Assembly (NCBI GenBank): GCA_002840895.1
Contig: PHCZ01000002.1
Location: forward strand, 186,231 to 250,230
DNA length: 64,000 nt
DNA from: Bacteroidetes bacterium HGW-Bacteroidetes-8
GTDB lineage: Bacteria; Bacteroidota; Bacteroidia; Bacteroidales; UBA932
Direction: 5' to 3'
The notes beneath the pieces were generated by a model, which saw nothing but the letters and a program-made list of their open reading frames with translations, was not told the DNA's origin and ran no database searches. A program made the position numbers and the translations under genes. Below are positions 44,805-53,264 of the stretch, piece by piece. Each line of letters starts with the position of its first letter. The stretch's first letter is position 1.

Positions 44805-45401
44805 ATGAAAAAAGTTACATTCCTTTCGGCTCTTGTTCTTATGATTGTTCTTGCAACAGGTTGCGCAAAATTACCTCAGGTAGAACTTGACGCTGCTACA
44901 GCTGCTCTTGATTCAGCAAAAGTTGTTGAAGCTAACCGTTACCTTGCAGATGAGTTCAACGCTCTTCAGGATTCACTAAACTCTGCTAATGTAGAGATCG
45001 AAGCTCAGAAATCTAAGCTTTTCATATCTCGTAACTACAAAGCAATCACTGAGAAACTTGTTAATATTACAACTTCTGTAGAAGGTCTTAAAGTTAGAGC
45101 AGAAGAGCGCAAGATTCAGGTTCGCACAGAGGTTCAGGACACTTTGGTTGTTCTTAACGAACTTATCCTGGAAGACAAAGCTCTACTAGCTAAAGCTCCT
45201 AAAGGAAAAGAGGGCAAAGCTGCTCTTGAGGCAATTATGAATGACATCACTGTTCTTGAGGCTTCTGTTGCCGAGATCAACACCCTTATCACTAATGGTG
45301 ACTACCTGACTGCTCAGGATAAAACTAACGCTTCTAAAGCTAAAGCTGAGGCGATTAAAGAAGAACTTACAGCTGCTATCGGCAAAACAAAAAGACGCTA
45401 A
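44805..45401 (+). CDS. Helical lipoprotein, predicted abundant, possible envelope tether
   Basis: A 198-residue lipoprotein (LATGC, Cys20). The mature chain is almost wholly helical, Ala/Glu/Lys/Leu-rich, in a pattern like DUF4398-type lipoproteins, and ends in a basic tail (IGKTKRR). Codon use is biased to GCT, CGT, AAC and CTT, unlike neighbours, as expected for a highly made protein. It is the first gene after the sigma54 promoter and is followed by a strong hairpin and two L,D-transpeptidases. Lpp is attached to peptidoglycan through a C-terminal Lys by L,D-transpeptidases; a similar tether is my inference only. Confidence 0.75.
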   Translation: MKKVTFLSALVLMIVLATGCAKLPQVELDAATAALDSAKVVEANRYLADEFNALQDSLNSANVEIEAQKSKLFISRNYKAITEKLVNITTSVEGLKVRAEERKIQVRTEVQDTLVVLNELILEDKALLAKAPKGKEGKAALEAIMNDITVLEASVAEINTLITNGDYLTAQDKTNASKAKAEAIKEELTAAIGKTKRR

Positions 45402-45444
45402 TTACTGAAAATTCAATAAAATTTTCAGATAGTTTTTATTTGTA

Positions 45445-45452
45445 TACTTTTG
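45445..45452 (+). promoter_or_regulatory. Candidate housekeeping -7 element before the L,D-transpeptidase genes
   Basis: TACTTTTG fits TAnnTTTG; transcription would start near 45459, inside the hairpin at 45453-45480. It would allow the transpeptidases to be made without the sigma54 promoter. The -33 region is only TTTT. Confidence 0.4.
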
Positions 45453-45480
45453 TAAAGCCCTTAAATTTTTAAGGGCTTTA
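45453..45480 (+). terminator. Strong hairpin after the lipoprotein gene
   Basis: A 13-bp perfect stem around a 2-base loop (TAAAGCCCTTAAA pairing with TTTAAGGGCTTTA), followed by CTTTAAT. It probably ends most lipoprotein transcripts and lets part through to the next gene 16 bases later. Confidence 0.7.
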
Positions 45481-45496
45481 CTTTAATAATAGAGAG

Positions 45497-46636
45497 ATGG
45501 GATTTCGCAGGTTATTCAAAAAGGGGAGATTTTTATTTTATATAGGGGTTCCGATATTTATGGCAGTTCTTATTCTTGGAGCTGTCACTCTGTTTTCACA
45601 GAAGCCCCCAACCGAAAAAATTGAGGCGGCCAGAATAGCAATAGCAGATGCCGTTAAGGATGAGGCCGACATCTACACCCCGGATCAACTTGCAATTGCC
45701 CAGAAGAAGTGGGAAGAGGCTATGGACGAATGGAAGCTCAATAATGAGAAGAGTGCAATAGTTCGAAATTACTCTAAAGCTATCGTTTTTGCAGATCTTG
45801 CAATTAAAACAGCTAACAGCGCAGCCATAGAGGCTAAAAAAGTAAAGGAGAAATTATTTAAAGAGCTTCAGGTTAATATCGCTGCACTTAAAGTTAGTGT
45901 CAACTACATTGAACAGGCTACCTCAAAGCTTCCCCTTAATCACAATATCCGCAAAAAACTTACCCCCTATTTAATGAAGCTCAATGAGGTTGAATCTGCA
46001 TTTAACCGAAACGATCTGCTATCTGCAAAAAAGAGCATTGAGACAATCAAGAAAAACATTGAGGTTTTAAAGAGGCAAACCACAGAGTTACTAAAAGAGT
46101 ACTTTAGCAGCTACTCCAAATGGGTGAAACTGGATCAGGATATGAAGCAGTGGTCCAAAACCAATAACTCTGTAAGCCTGGTTGTAGATAAATTCTCCAA
46201 GAGCTGTATTGTTTATAAATCCGGGAAAAAGCTGAGGGAGTTTGATGTTGAGCTTGGTCTTAACTGGCTTGGAGACAAGCTTCAGCGGGGAGATAAAGCA
46301 ACTCCGGAAGGGAGATATTCAATTACTGCCAAAAAAAGCGGTAGCAAAACGATCTATTATAAAGCTCTTTTGATTAACTTTCCTAACGAAGAGGATAAAA
46401 GACGTTTTAGCAAAATGAAAGCCCAGGGAAGCATCTCCAGAAATGCTCATATTGGAGGGATGATTGAAATTCACGGCGGGGGAGGAAGAGGGATAGACTG
46501 GACAGAGGGGTGTGTTGCTCTGGAGAACAATGATATGGATGCCCTTTTTGCTCTTTGTTCTGTGGGAACTCCGGTGGCAATTGTAGGTTCGCTCACTCCA
46601 CTGGAGAAGATTTTTAACCTGGATGAGGTAGAGTAA
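45497..46636 (+). CDS. L,D-transpeptidase (YkuD) with membrane anchor and coiled coil
   Basis: A 379-residue protein: one membrane helix (about 13-33), a long helical region (about 40-215) related in style to the upstream lipoprotein, and a C-terminal YkuD domain (SLVVDKFSKSCIVYKSGKKLREFDVELG ...). The catalytic residues are H326 (IEIHGGG) and C339 (TEGCVALEN). It makes 3-3 peptidoglycan cross-links or attaches proteins to stem peptides in the periplasm. It is anchored in the inner membrane and followed 16 bases later by a second YkuD enzyme. Confidence 0.9.
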   Translation: MGFRRLFKKGRFLFYIGVPIFMAVLILGAVTLFSQKPPTEKIEAARIAIADAVKDEADIYTPDQLAIAQKKWEEAMDEWKLNNEKSAIVRNYSKAIVFADLAIKTANSAAIEAKKVKEKLFKELQVNIAALKVSVNYIEQATSKLPLNHNIRKKLTPYLMKLNEVESAFNRNDLLSAKKSIETIKKNIEVLKRQTTELLKEYFSSYSKWVKLDQDMKQWSKTNNSVSLVVDKFSKSCIVYKSGKKLREFDVELGLNWLGDKLQRGDKATPEGRYSITAKKSGSKTIYYKALLINFPNEEDKRRFSKMKAQGSISRNAHIGGMIEIHGGGGRGIDWTEGCVALENNDMDALFALCSVGTPVAIVGSLTPLEKIFNLDEVE

Positions 46637-46652
46637 ATTAAAACTGAAGATT

Positions 46653-47369
46653 ATGGAAAACAGAGATCAGCTTCTAACTCCTGAACCTAAAAGAGGTTCT
46701 TCAGGAAGAGTCATAGTGGTGGCCGGGATGTTTATAGCCTCGGTTTGCTTGGTTATATTTTTGTTTATCAATTCGGCAACTCTCAAGGAGATTGCATTCT
46801 CTTTTTACAGTTACAGAGATCCTTTGGGAGCTCTTGCAGAGAAAGACTCAGTTCAACTTACAAAACAGCTCAATAGTGTAAACAAAAGGATAACCACTCT
46901 TCAGAAGAGAATAGAGAACCTAATGCCTTACGGGCCATATATGGTTGTAAATACTACAAAGAACACCTTCGTACTCCGGACCAGAAAAGAGATAATTGTA
47001 GAGGGGATATGCTCTACCGGCAGCTATGTTCTTCTGGATGGAGGCAAGGGCAAACAGTGGATGTTTAAGACACCAAAGGGTCAGTTTAGAATCCTGAGCA
47101 AAATTGTAGATCCGGTATGGATTAAACCCGACTGGGCATTTGTGGAGGAGAGCCTCCCTGTACCTCCCAGAAATCACCCGGATCGTTACGAGTACGGGAC
47201 ACTGGGAGATTATGCCCTCTCCCTTGGCGATGGTTACCTTATTCACGGAACTCTCTACCAGAGATTCTTAGGGCTTCCGGTAACTCACGGATGTATCCGT
47301 CTGGGAGATGACGACCTTAAAGCTGTCTACAAAAATCTTGATATAGGATCCAGAGTCTATATCTATTAA
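46653..47369 (+). CDS. L,D-transpeptidase (YkuD), membrane-anchored
   Basis: A 238-residue protein with one membrane helix (about 20-42), a short coiled coil (LTKQLNSVNKRITTLQKRIENL) and a YkuD domain carrying the classic motif H212-G-C214-IRLGDDD, plus an upstream GDGYLIHGTLY histidine. The sequence around the active site is closer to standard ErfK/YbiS enzymes than that of its neighbour. Two different transpeptidases in one operon suggest two acceptors, for example wall peptide and lipoprotein (inference). Confidence 0.93.
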   Translation: MENRDQLLTPEPKRGSSGRVIVVAGMFIASVCLVIFLFINSATLKEIAFSFYSYRDPLGALAEKDSVQLTKQLNSVNKRITTLQKRIENLMPYGPYMVVNTTKNTFVLRTRKEIIVEGICSTGSYVLLDGGKGKQWMFKTPKGQFRILSKIVDPVWIKPDWAFVEESLPVPPRNHPDRYEYGTLGDYALSLGDGYLIHGTLYQRFLGLPVTHGCIRLGDDDLKAVYKNLDIGSRVYIY

Positions 47370-47381
47370 TAACCTACAGGA

Positions 47382-48191
47382 ATGGATAATAACAACAGAT
47401 ACAAGAAAAAATTTCCACTTAGAGCAATAGTCGCTTTTGTGGTAATTCTCGTTCTTCTAACCACTATCTCGTTTATTTTATTTGGGCTTTACCCTGTTAG
47501 AAGAGAGGTAAAAAACATCTCCGGCTATATCGAGAGTAAACCACTAAATAATGATGCAACCCTCTCCCCTGAGCTAAGAAAATTGATAGATGAGATACGA
47601 TCCAAAGAGCACTATGCTGCTTTTTTGAACACAACACTTAAGCATTCGAAAGGTGACTCAATAGCACTCTTTATAGACTTACGGGATAGTCTGGCAATTC
47701 TCTCTTTTAAAGGGGTCTCCCTCTTTGAGTCGAAGATATCCGGTATAAAAATCAACTCGGGTTTAAAGAAACTCCCTCACTTTTTCCGTGACAGCCTATA
47801 CTCAGGACCTATGGAGGTGAACGAAGAGATCTCAAGTATAGAGAAGTTTCCTGTTGTGGTAAAGAAGGCACCAAAAGATACAATCGAAGCGAATCAAGCC
47901 TCTGCACCGGTTCTACCTGTTCAGTACGATGTGTTTCTTGCCTTCTCTTTTGACAACAATATGGTTATTCAGATAGATCAGCAGGAGGAAGATCTTATTG
48001 GAACCAAACAAGATTACAGAAGATACTGGCGCCAATACTCACGCTGGTTCCGCAATAAAAACCTGAACGCTCTAAAGAGCAGTAGTGAAAGAGGTTACAT
48101 ATACCACCTTGCAATTGAACTGGCTCGCGAAGATGCAAGATCTATCTACAGGGCGCTTCCTCTTAAGCCTGCAGTTGTAGTTCGCTACTAA
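47382..48191 (+). CDS. Single-pass membrane protein of the L,D-transpeptidase operon
   Basis: A 269-residue protein of unrecognised family. It has one N-terminal membrane helix (RAIVAFVVILVLLTTISFILFGLY) with a short basic cytoplasmic start, then a periplasmic domain with a beta-rich middle (DSIALFIDLRDSLAILSFKGVSLFESKISGIKI) and a basic, Trp/Tyr-rich C-terminus (QDYRRYWRQYSRWFRNKN). It starts 12 bases after the second transpeptidase, so it belongs to that operon. It may hold or regulate the enzymes at the wall. It overlaps the stop of the convergent gene by four bases. Confidence 0.75.
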   Translation: MDNNNRYKKKFPLRAIVAFVVILVLLTTISFILFGLYPVRREVKNISGYIESKPLNNDATLSPELRKLIDEIRSKEHYAAFLNTTLKHSKGDSIALFIDLRDSLAILSFKGVSLFESKISGIKINSGLKKLPHFFRDSLYSGPMEVNEEISSIEKFPVVVKKAPKDTIEANQASAPVLPVQYDVFLAFSFDNNMVIQIDQQEEDLIGTKQDYRRYWRQYSRWFRNKNLNALKSSSERGYIYHLAIELAREDARSIYRALPLKPAVVVRY

Positions 48192-49102
48192 TCTGTAATA
48201 TAAAACTCTTTAGAGTCAATTAAGATTGACTCCTGAGTATCTCTGTTCCAGATATAATACTCAATTTTCCACTTTCCGTTATTCCCTGAGGGGTTTATAG
48301 ACATCGTATTAAATCCCGGCGTATAGAATCCGTAAGGGCCAAACTCCTGCCTGCTTCCATTTGGATAGATTACAACATATTTACATAGCCAGATCGCTAT
48401 TCCGTTACTATTGAGATATGTATTGGTATGAGGTCCCTCTATCCAGGTTCCGAAAACCTTCTCTCTTCCAGCAAGATACCCCCCCTCATAAAGCTCTTTC
48501 TGAGACCATCTGTCACCTCTTTTAATAATAATCAATTTTTTGTCATATTCTGTCTGATCATAAATACCAATCCCTGTATCTTTAACCCTCCATCCAGATG
48601 CAGATTTTTTCTCCTCTTTTCCATAGGTGGTTGTAAACTCAATACTTCCTGCATCTTTTGTCTCCTGAGTCTCCCGGTTCCAGACAAACCACTCCACCTT
48701 CCACTTACCTTTTGTGTACGAACCCGGATTGATACCGAAATATGTGAATCCGGGGGCATAAAACCCGTGAGGTCCCGATTCGAATGTTTTGCCATCGGGG
48801 TATGTTAATTTGTACTTATAAAGCCAGATTGCAACTCCGTTACTGTTCAGATATGTGCTGGTGTGAGGCCCCTCAATCCAAGCTGCAAATTGTTGATTCC
48901 CTTTGTATCTTCCGGCCAATGCTCCATTTTCATACAGCTCCTTTATATCCCAGGTATCACCCTTCTGTGCTATATTTAGTCTCTTATCATAGTTTTCGTC
49001 AACAACTATTAACCCGACTCCAATGCCGGAGGCTCTCCATTTCTGGCTAAATCCGTCTATTACAATTGTAAAAAACAGTATAAATACAAGCAGTTTTTTC
49101 AT
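48188..49102 (-). CDS. Exported protein made of two tandem ~135-residue repeats
   Basis: A 304-residue protein with a signal peptide (...DGFSQ). Residues about 22-163 and 164-304 are copies of one module. Shared landmarks are W(R)..G.GI, YDKxLxIxxxGDxW, KELYExGxLAGR, WIEGPHTxTYLNSNGxAIWL, GPxGFYxPGF and GKWKxExxxWNRxTQE. Copies also match at DNA level, so duplication may be fairly recent. Family not recognised; the beta-rich, aromatic pattern suggests a binding domain. It is convergent with the L,D-transpeptidase operon. Confidence 0.75.
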   Translation of the reverse strand: MKKLLVFILFFTIVIDGFSQKWRASGIGVGLIVVDENYDKRLNIAQKGDTWDIKELYENGALAGRYKGNQQFAAWIEGPHTSTYLNSNGVAIWLYKYKLTYPDGKTFESGPHGFYAPGFTYFGINPGSYTKGKWKVEWFVWNRETQETKDAGSIEFTTTYGKEEKKSASGWRVKDTGIGIYDQTEYDKKLIIIKRGDRWSQKELYEGGYLAGREKVFGTWIEGPHTNTYLNSNGIAIWLCKYVVIYPNGSRQEFGPYGFYTPGFNTMSINPSGNNGKWKIEYYIWNRDTQESILIDSKEFYITD

Positions 49103-49264
49103 AATTATTTATTGTTTAAGAAATTTGGTTTAAAAGTTCAGTCGAGAATTTGACTACAATTTTTATTAAAGTTAAAAAATTCTTTGAAATGCCCGAATGG
49201 TATAACCATAAACACTTCTGGAAGTTTTTAGCTATCTTTATAATCCTATTTAAAAAATTTTGAA

Positions 49265-49492
49265 ATGGATACAATTGTTGAATTATACTCAGGCGATTTA
49301 TGGGAGTGTGAAATCATCAAAACTCTTTTGGATGACAGAGAGATAGAGAGCTTCCTTCGCAATGATATAAGGGCAGCTTACGGTCCTCTTGGCTCTTTGT
49401 CACAATCGGTTAGAATTATGATAAAAGATTCTGATCTTATAAATGCACAAGAGGTTGTTAAAGAGTTTTTTGAGAACCGGAAAAAAGAGTAA
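49265..49492 (+). CDS. DUF2007 family small protein
   Basis: A 75-residue cytoplasmic protein matching DUF2007: VELYSGDLWECEIIKTLLDDREIESFLRND at the start and VRIMIKDSDLINAQEVVKEFF at the end, a GlnB-like alpha/beta half fold. These are putative signal-transducing proteins with no known ligand. A TATCTTTA at 49233-49240 could be its -7 element. Confidence 0.83.
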   Translation: MDTIVELYSGDLWECEIIKTLLDDREIESFLRNDIRAAYGPLGSLSQSVRIMIKDSDLINAQEVVKEFFENRKKE

Positions 49493-49518
49493 TTGCCAAA
49501 TTGAATTTTGTTTCTCCT

Positions 49519-51000
49519 CTATTTTTGCATATAAGCCTTATAGCTTTGACAATCATAGAAATAAAACCTTCTCTGCTCCTCTCCTTTATCATCTTTCAGA
49601 ATTAGTGAGTCCATTATAGTGACCGATAGAAAATAGGGTTTCAGTATCTGCTCTACCGTACCCTCCTTTAACCTCTTCCTGCGGAAACGATCTGTAGTTA
49701 CATAAATAGCGTCCTTTCCATTTAACCCGGAGAGGTCATTATCATCCAGAGCAAACTGGAATGCGCTTTTGCCAATAACATTCCCGGCATAGATATGGTC
49801 TGCCATATAAAAATTTAGTACTGCAGATACTTTATATGAGTTATCTGAGAAGATAAAATCCTGATTATTTCTCTCATTTAGGCTCTCAACCTTTTGTGCA
49901 AGCCTCTCCCAGCCCCACCAGGTGTCATCTGAGTTGACCTTAACCGGCATCCAGATAAGCTCTGCAATTAACGCTATATGGAATACAACTGAGAATCCTG
50001 TTTGCCACCTTAATAAGGAGTTACTCTTTAAATAGAGAGCCACCATTACAGCCGAAGAGAGATAGAGCGGCATAATCCAGTTTATCTTTACCCAATATAT
50101 AAAAGAGATTCCTGTAAAGAGAAAGAGCATAGGAAGAGCAAAGGAGGCAGCAAAGAGCAGATAATCCTCTATTCTCTCCCCTTTAATGTACCTTTTTACC
50201 AGAAGATAGCCTGATGCAAATATCGAGAGAAAGAATAGCGGAAGTGCGAGTAAAAGCTGAGATGCAAAGTAGCCCGGGAAGTGCAATGGGTTAAAGCTGA
50301 AAGATGACATCTGCGTCGCACGCTCTGCTGCCTGATATCTAAAGGAGATGAACTCGTTATCTACATTCCAGAGAACAACCGGTAAAGTAGCAATCAAAAA
50401 AGCAAGGACAAACAATAAAAAATTTAGTGAGAAGAGTTTGCTGCGATGATCTTTTGATAATAACAGAAAAATAGTTACTCCTGCAGGCAGAAAAATCCCT
50501 GTGTATTTACTGACAAATGCCAATCCCGCCACTAAGCCGGCTGCAAACCAGCAGTACCATTTTCCACCCTTAACTGCATTGAAAGCCAGCAGAAGAGTCA
50601 ATGACCAAAAGAAGAGCAGTGGTACATCAGGTGTACTGTTTATGCTTAGTATTGTAATAAAAGGAGCTGTTATTAGGAGAATTAATGCTCGCTTTATTGT
50701 CTCGTTTGTAAGGAATGGCTTTATAAAAAGGTATAGAAACAGAAGAGTAAAAGAGGTCATTATAAAATCTGAAATGTGAAGCGTAAGAACAGACTTACCC
50801 AGTATAAGGATAAATAACTTAATCATATACGCAATCATAGGCGGATGATCAAAATAGGATAGCGCCAGATTGTCCGAGTAGTAAGTGTAGTATGCATCCT
50901 GAGGCATCAGTCCCATAAAACTTACTGCAATTACTCTAAGAAGTGTAAAGAGAGTCAGCACTACTAGAAACTCCCTATCTTTGAATACCCTTTTTATCAT
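49519..51000 (-). CDS. GT39/ArnT-like membrane glycosyltransferase
   Basis: A 493-residue protein with about 11-12 membrane helices and a soluble C-terminal domain (about 360-493). The first loop carries PQDAYYTYYSDNLALSYFDHPPM, the acidic dolichol- or undecaprenyl-phosphate sugar transferase signature of the PMT_2 superfamily (usually DEAYY). It moves a sugar from a polyprenyl-phosphate carrier to lipid or protein on the outer face of the inner membrane. The acceptor is unknown; no lipid A or glycan cluster is adjacent. Confidence 0.88.
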   Translation of the reverse strand: MIKRVFKDREFLVVLTLFTLLRVIAVSFMGLMPQDAYYTYYSDNLALSYFDHPPMIAYMIKLFILILGKSVLTLHISDFIMTSFTLLFLYLFIKPFLTNETIKRALILLITAPFITILSINSTPDVPLLFFWSLTLLLAFNAVKGGKWYCWFAAGLVAGLAFVSKYTGIFLPAGVTIFLLLSKDHRSKLFSLNFLLFVLAFLIATLPVVLWNVDNEFISFRYQAAERATQMSSFSFNPLHFPGYFASQLLLALPLFFLSIFASGYLLVKRYIKGERIEDYLLFAASFALPMLFLFTGISFIYWVKINWIMPLYLSSAVMVALYLKSNSLLRWQTGFSVVFHIALIAELIWMPVKVNSDDTWWGWERLAQKVESLNERNNQDFIFSDNSYKVSAVLNFYMADHIYAGNVIGKSAFQFALDDNDLSGLNGKDAIYVTTDRFRRKRLKEGTVEQILKPYFLSVTIMDSLILKDDKGEEQRRFYFYDCQSYKAYMQK

Positions 51001-51004
51001 TGAA

Positions 51005-51012
51005 CAAAGTTA
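51005..51012 (-). promoter_or_regulatory. Candidate -7 element almost touching the GT39 start codon
   Basis: Minus-strand TAACTTTG matches TAnnTTTG perfectly. Transcription would start at or within two bases of the ATG at 51000, which would make a leaderless message. Confidence 0.38.
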
Positions 51013-51096
51013 TAAAAAAGAGACTGAATAATATAAAGTATATCTTAGGGGAAATTTAGTATCTTTACATAATATTTACACAAATTTTAATTTATT

Positions 51097-51570
51097 ATGA
51101 AAAAATCATTCCTGACAATTCTACTAGTTGTTTTTGCAACTATGATGTATTCACAAAGCCCTGTAGTAAAAACACAATTCAATGCCGGAGTCGGGATCTC
51201 CTCTTGGGGACTTCCTGTTTATGTCGGAGTTGATTTTGGTGTGCATCAGGACATAACTGTAGGAGCCGAGCTCTCTTTCCGTACAAGATCTAACTATGGG
51301 TCTGTTATTGGAATATCCGGAAATGCAAACTATCACTTTAATACAATATTGAACATTCCTTCACCTTGGGATTTTTATGCAGGTCTGAATATTGGGTATT
51401 TAATCTGGAATTATGATAACCAGTATGTTGGAGCACACGCTTCCGGCTTTGGTATCCAAGGACAAATAGGTGGACGCTATTTCTTTAGCGACAAATTTGG
51501 TATTAACCTTGAGTTCGGTGGTGGAAACGCATTTAGCGGCGGAAAACTTGGAGTGACTTTCAGGCTATAA
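51097..51570 (+). CDS. Small outer-membrane beta-barrel protein
   Basis: A 157-residue protein with a signal peptide (...MMYSQS) and eight alternating Gly/aromatic strands (FNAGVGISSWGLPVYVGVDFGV, FYAGLNIGYLIWNY, IGGRYFFSDKFGINLEFGGG), ending GVTFRL. It fits an eight-stranded OmpX/OmpW-like barrel. The role is unknown. Confidence 0.82.
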   Translation: MKKSFLTILLVVFATMMYSQSPVVKTQFNAGVGISSWGLPVYVGVDFGVHQDITVGAELSFRTRSNYGSVIGISGNANYHFNTILNIPSPWDFYAGLNIGYLIWNYDNQYVGAHASGFGIQGQIGGRYFFSDKFGINLEFGGGNAFSGGKLGVTFRL

Positions 51571-51582
51571 AGCTTACTAAAA

Positions 51583-52392
51583 CTAGGACTCAGAGAGAGC
51601 AGCACCTATTGCAGTTGCATACTCTGCATCCTGAGGAAATTCGAACCTGATATTGTAGAGTCTGGAGATATCTTCCAAAATGGCTCTCCCTATCAGGTTT
51701 TTGCTTCCATTACCTGTCACCATTACCGATGTGGCTTCTCTGCTTTTGGCAGCAAACACAGAGATAACACCAATTACCTGAAAAACCAGATTAATAATTC
51801 CAATCGCCATATCATCCCTCTCTGCAGTATCCAGCATTTTACCAAAATTTGATGCGGTAGACTTGCCGCTTAAGAAGCTGATTCCGGAGTCCGATATATC
51901 TTCAATCAAGAGGTCTACTTTAGAGATATCACCTCTCCCTGCCATTTCCAGAATATGTTCAAAATCGGTTGCGTTTAAAAGCACCCTTGAAAGCCCGGCT
52001 ATTGTTCCCCCTCCAACTCCTGTACCACCCAGGTGAGTAATCTTCTCCTTTGTTGCTTCGATAATAGAGGTCCCCGTTCCAATATTGGCTATTATTACGC
52101 TCTCCTTTTTTGAGAGAAACATCCCCCCTATCCCTATTGCATTAATCTCATCAATTTTTTTGGTGGGAATCCCGAAGAGATTATTTTTAATGTTTATAGC
52201 ACCTGCCCCTGTAATTATTATCTTCTCAATGCTTGACATTGATAGGTTGCTCTCTACTATTATTTTCCCGAGGGCTCCTGTTGCAGATGTTATTGCATCA
52301 TAAGCCTTTGTCTTGACTGTCCTTATGACCTCACCACTTTCTACAGCAACAGCCTTGGTTGTTGTACTGCCAATATCTATTCCAATTATCAT
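51583..52392 (-). CDS. coaW: Type II pantothenate kinase
   Basis: A 269-residue ASKHA-fold kinase that phosphorylates pantothenate in coenzyme A synthesis. Seen are the phosphate-1 loop GIDIGSTTTKAVAV, the NIGTGTSI phosphate-2 region, GGTGVGGGTIAGLSRVL, and the adenosine loop VMVTGNGSKN. Length and these motifs match the Staphylococcus CoaW/Fumble type, which resists feedback by CoA. A benzoyl-CoA reductase activator-type ATPase is the alternative but lacks this TASNFGK-like segment. Confidence 0.88.
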   Translation of the reverse strand: MIIGIDIGSTTTKAVAVESGEVIRTVKTKAYDAITSATGALGKIIVESNLSMSSIEKIIITGAGAINIKNNLFGIPTKKIDEINAIGIGGMFLSKKESVIIANIGTGTSIIEATKEKITHLGGTGVGGGTIAGLSRVLLNATDFEHILEMAGRGDISKVDLLIEDISDSGISFLSGKSTASNFGKMLDTAERDDMAIGIINLVFQVIGVISVFAAKSREATSVMVTGNGSKNLIGRAILEDISRLYNIRFEFPQDAEYATAIGAALSES

Positions 52393-52452
52393 TTTCTGCT
52401 ATTTATGAAATCCATACCAAAGCTAATCAGAATTCCGATTTAAGTAATAAAT

Positions 52453-53259
52453 CTACTTTACAATCTGTGTCACTCTTTGAATTGTGTGTGCAGAGAAATA
52501 GCCGAGAGCATAATCTCCGGTTATATTGCTTGTAGGGTTAGATGGCGTTACTCCTCCCGGACGGCCGGATGATAATTGGGTTAGTGCATAAAAGTAGTTA
52601 TAGACATTTTTATCTATGCAGTGCATCTCAACGGAAACTGTATCACCTTTCTCAATCCCGGGATCCCTGCTAAATAGTGGGCGGCCATTTACCAATCCAT
52701 TATTTAAATTATCGTTAAAAACCGAATAGGAGTTCTCTTTCTCACCGTTAACAAAAAGATAGAACCGGTAGTAGTTACCCAATTGTAGAGGATCTGTATA
52801 GAGGGGAACAGTATAATAGAGCTCTTTTGTGGAGTTAAAGATTAAAGGGGCAAATGCAAGAGAGTCCAGCGACACCTTCTTTGGCATTGAAGATATAGCA
52901 TAAAAACTCTTACCCTCAACATTAACAGTTAAGTAATAACTGTTCTCTGCAACCCCGGTAATCTTGTTGGTTTTATATACTCCCTGACTCATCTCTGTGA
53001 GTGTATCTTTTAATCCTCTGTTGTCGGAGATAATTACCAGAGCGTTTGTGACTGCCGGAAAACTATTCTCGCTGCCGAAATTTACTGTGCGGGAAATTTC
53101 AACATAATATGGACCAGGGGTATCTGTTATATTGCCCTCAATTACAATTAGTGGTTCAATCGAATTTAGATTGATGGATATCTCCTTTTCACAGGATAGT
53201 ATGGCAACTATTACTGTCAATTGTATAACTCTCTTTTTCAACTCACCCCAAATTTTCAT
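52453..53259 (-). CDS. DUF4249 family surface lipoprotein
   Basis: A 268-residue lipoprotein. The ATG at 53259 is used; a TTG nine bases upstream would overlap the receptor gene. The signal ends VAILSCEKEISINL (Cys about 22). The mature N-terminus LIVIEGNITDTPGPYYVEISRTVNF and a YYRFYLFVNGEKE strand are typical of DUF4249. These lipoproteins sit on TonB-dependent receptors of the same operon, here 5 bases upstream, presumably as a ligand-binding lid. Confidence 0.87.
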   Translation of the reverse strand: MKIWGELKKRVIQLTVIVAILSCEKEISINLNSIEPLIVIEGNITDTPGPYYVEISRTVNFGSENSFPAVTNALVIISDNRGLKDTLTEMSQGVYKTNKITGVAENSYYLTVNVEGKSFYAISSMPKKVSLDSLAFAPLIFNSTKELYYTVPLYTDPLQLGNYYRFYLFVNGEKENSYSVFNDNLNNGLVNGRPLFSRDPGIEKGDTVSVEMHCIDKNVYNYFYALTQLSSGRPGGVTPSNPTSNITGDYALGYFSAHTIQRVTQIVK

Positions 53260-53264
53260 AACTG

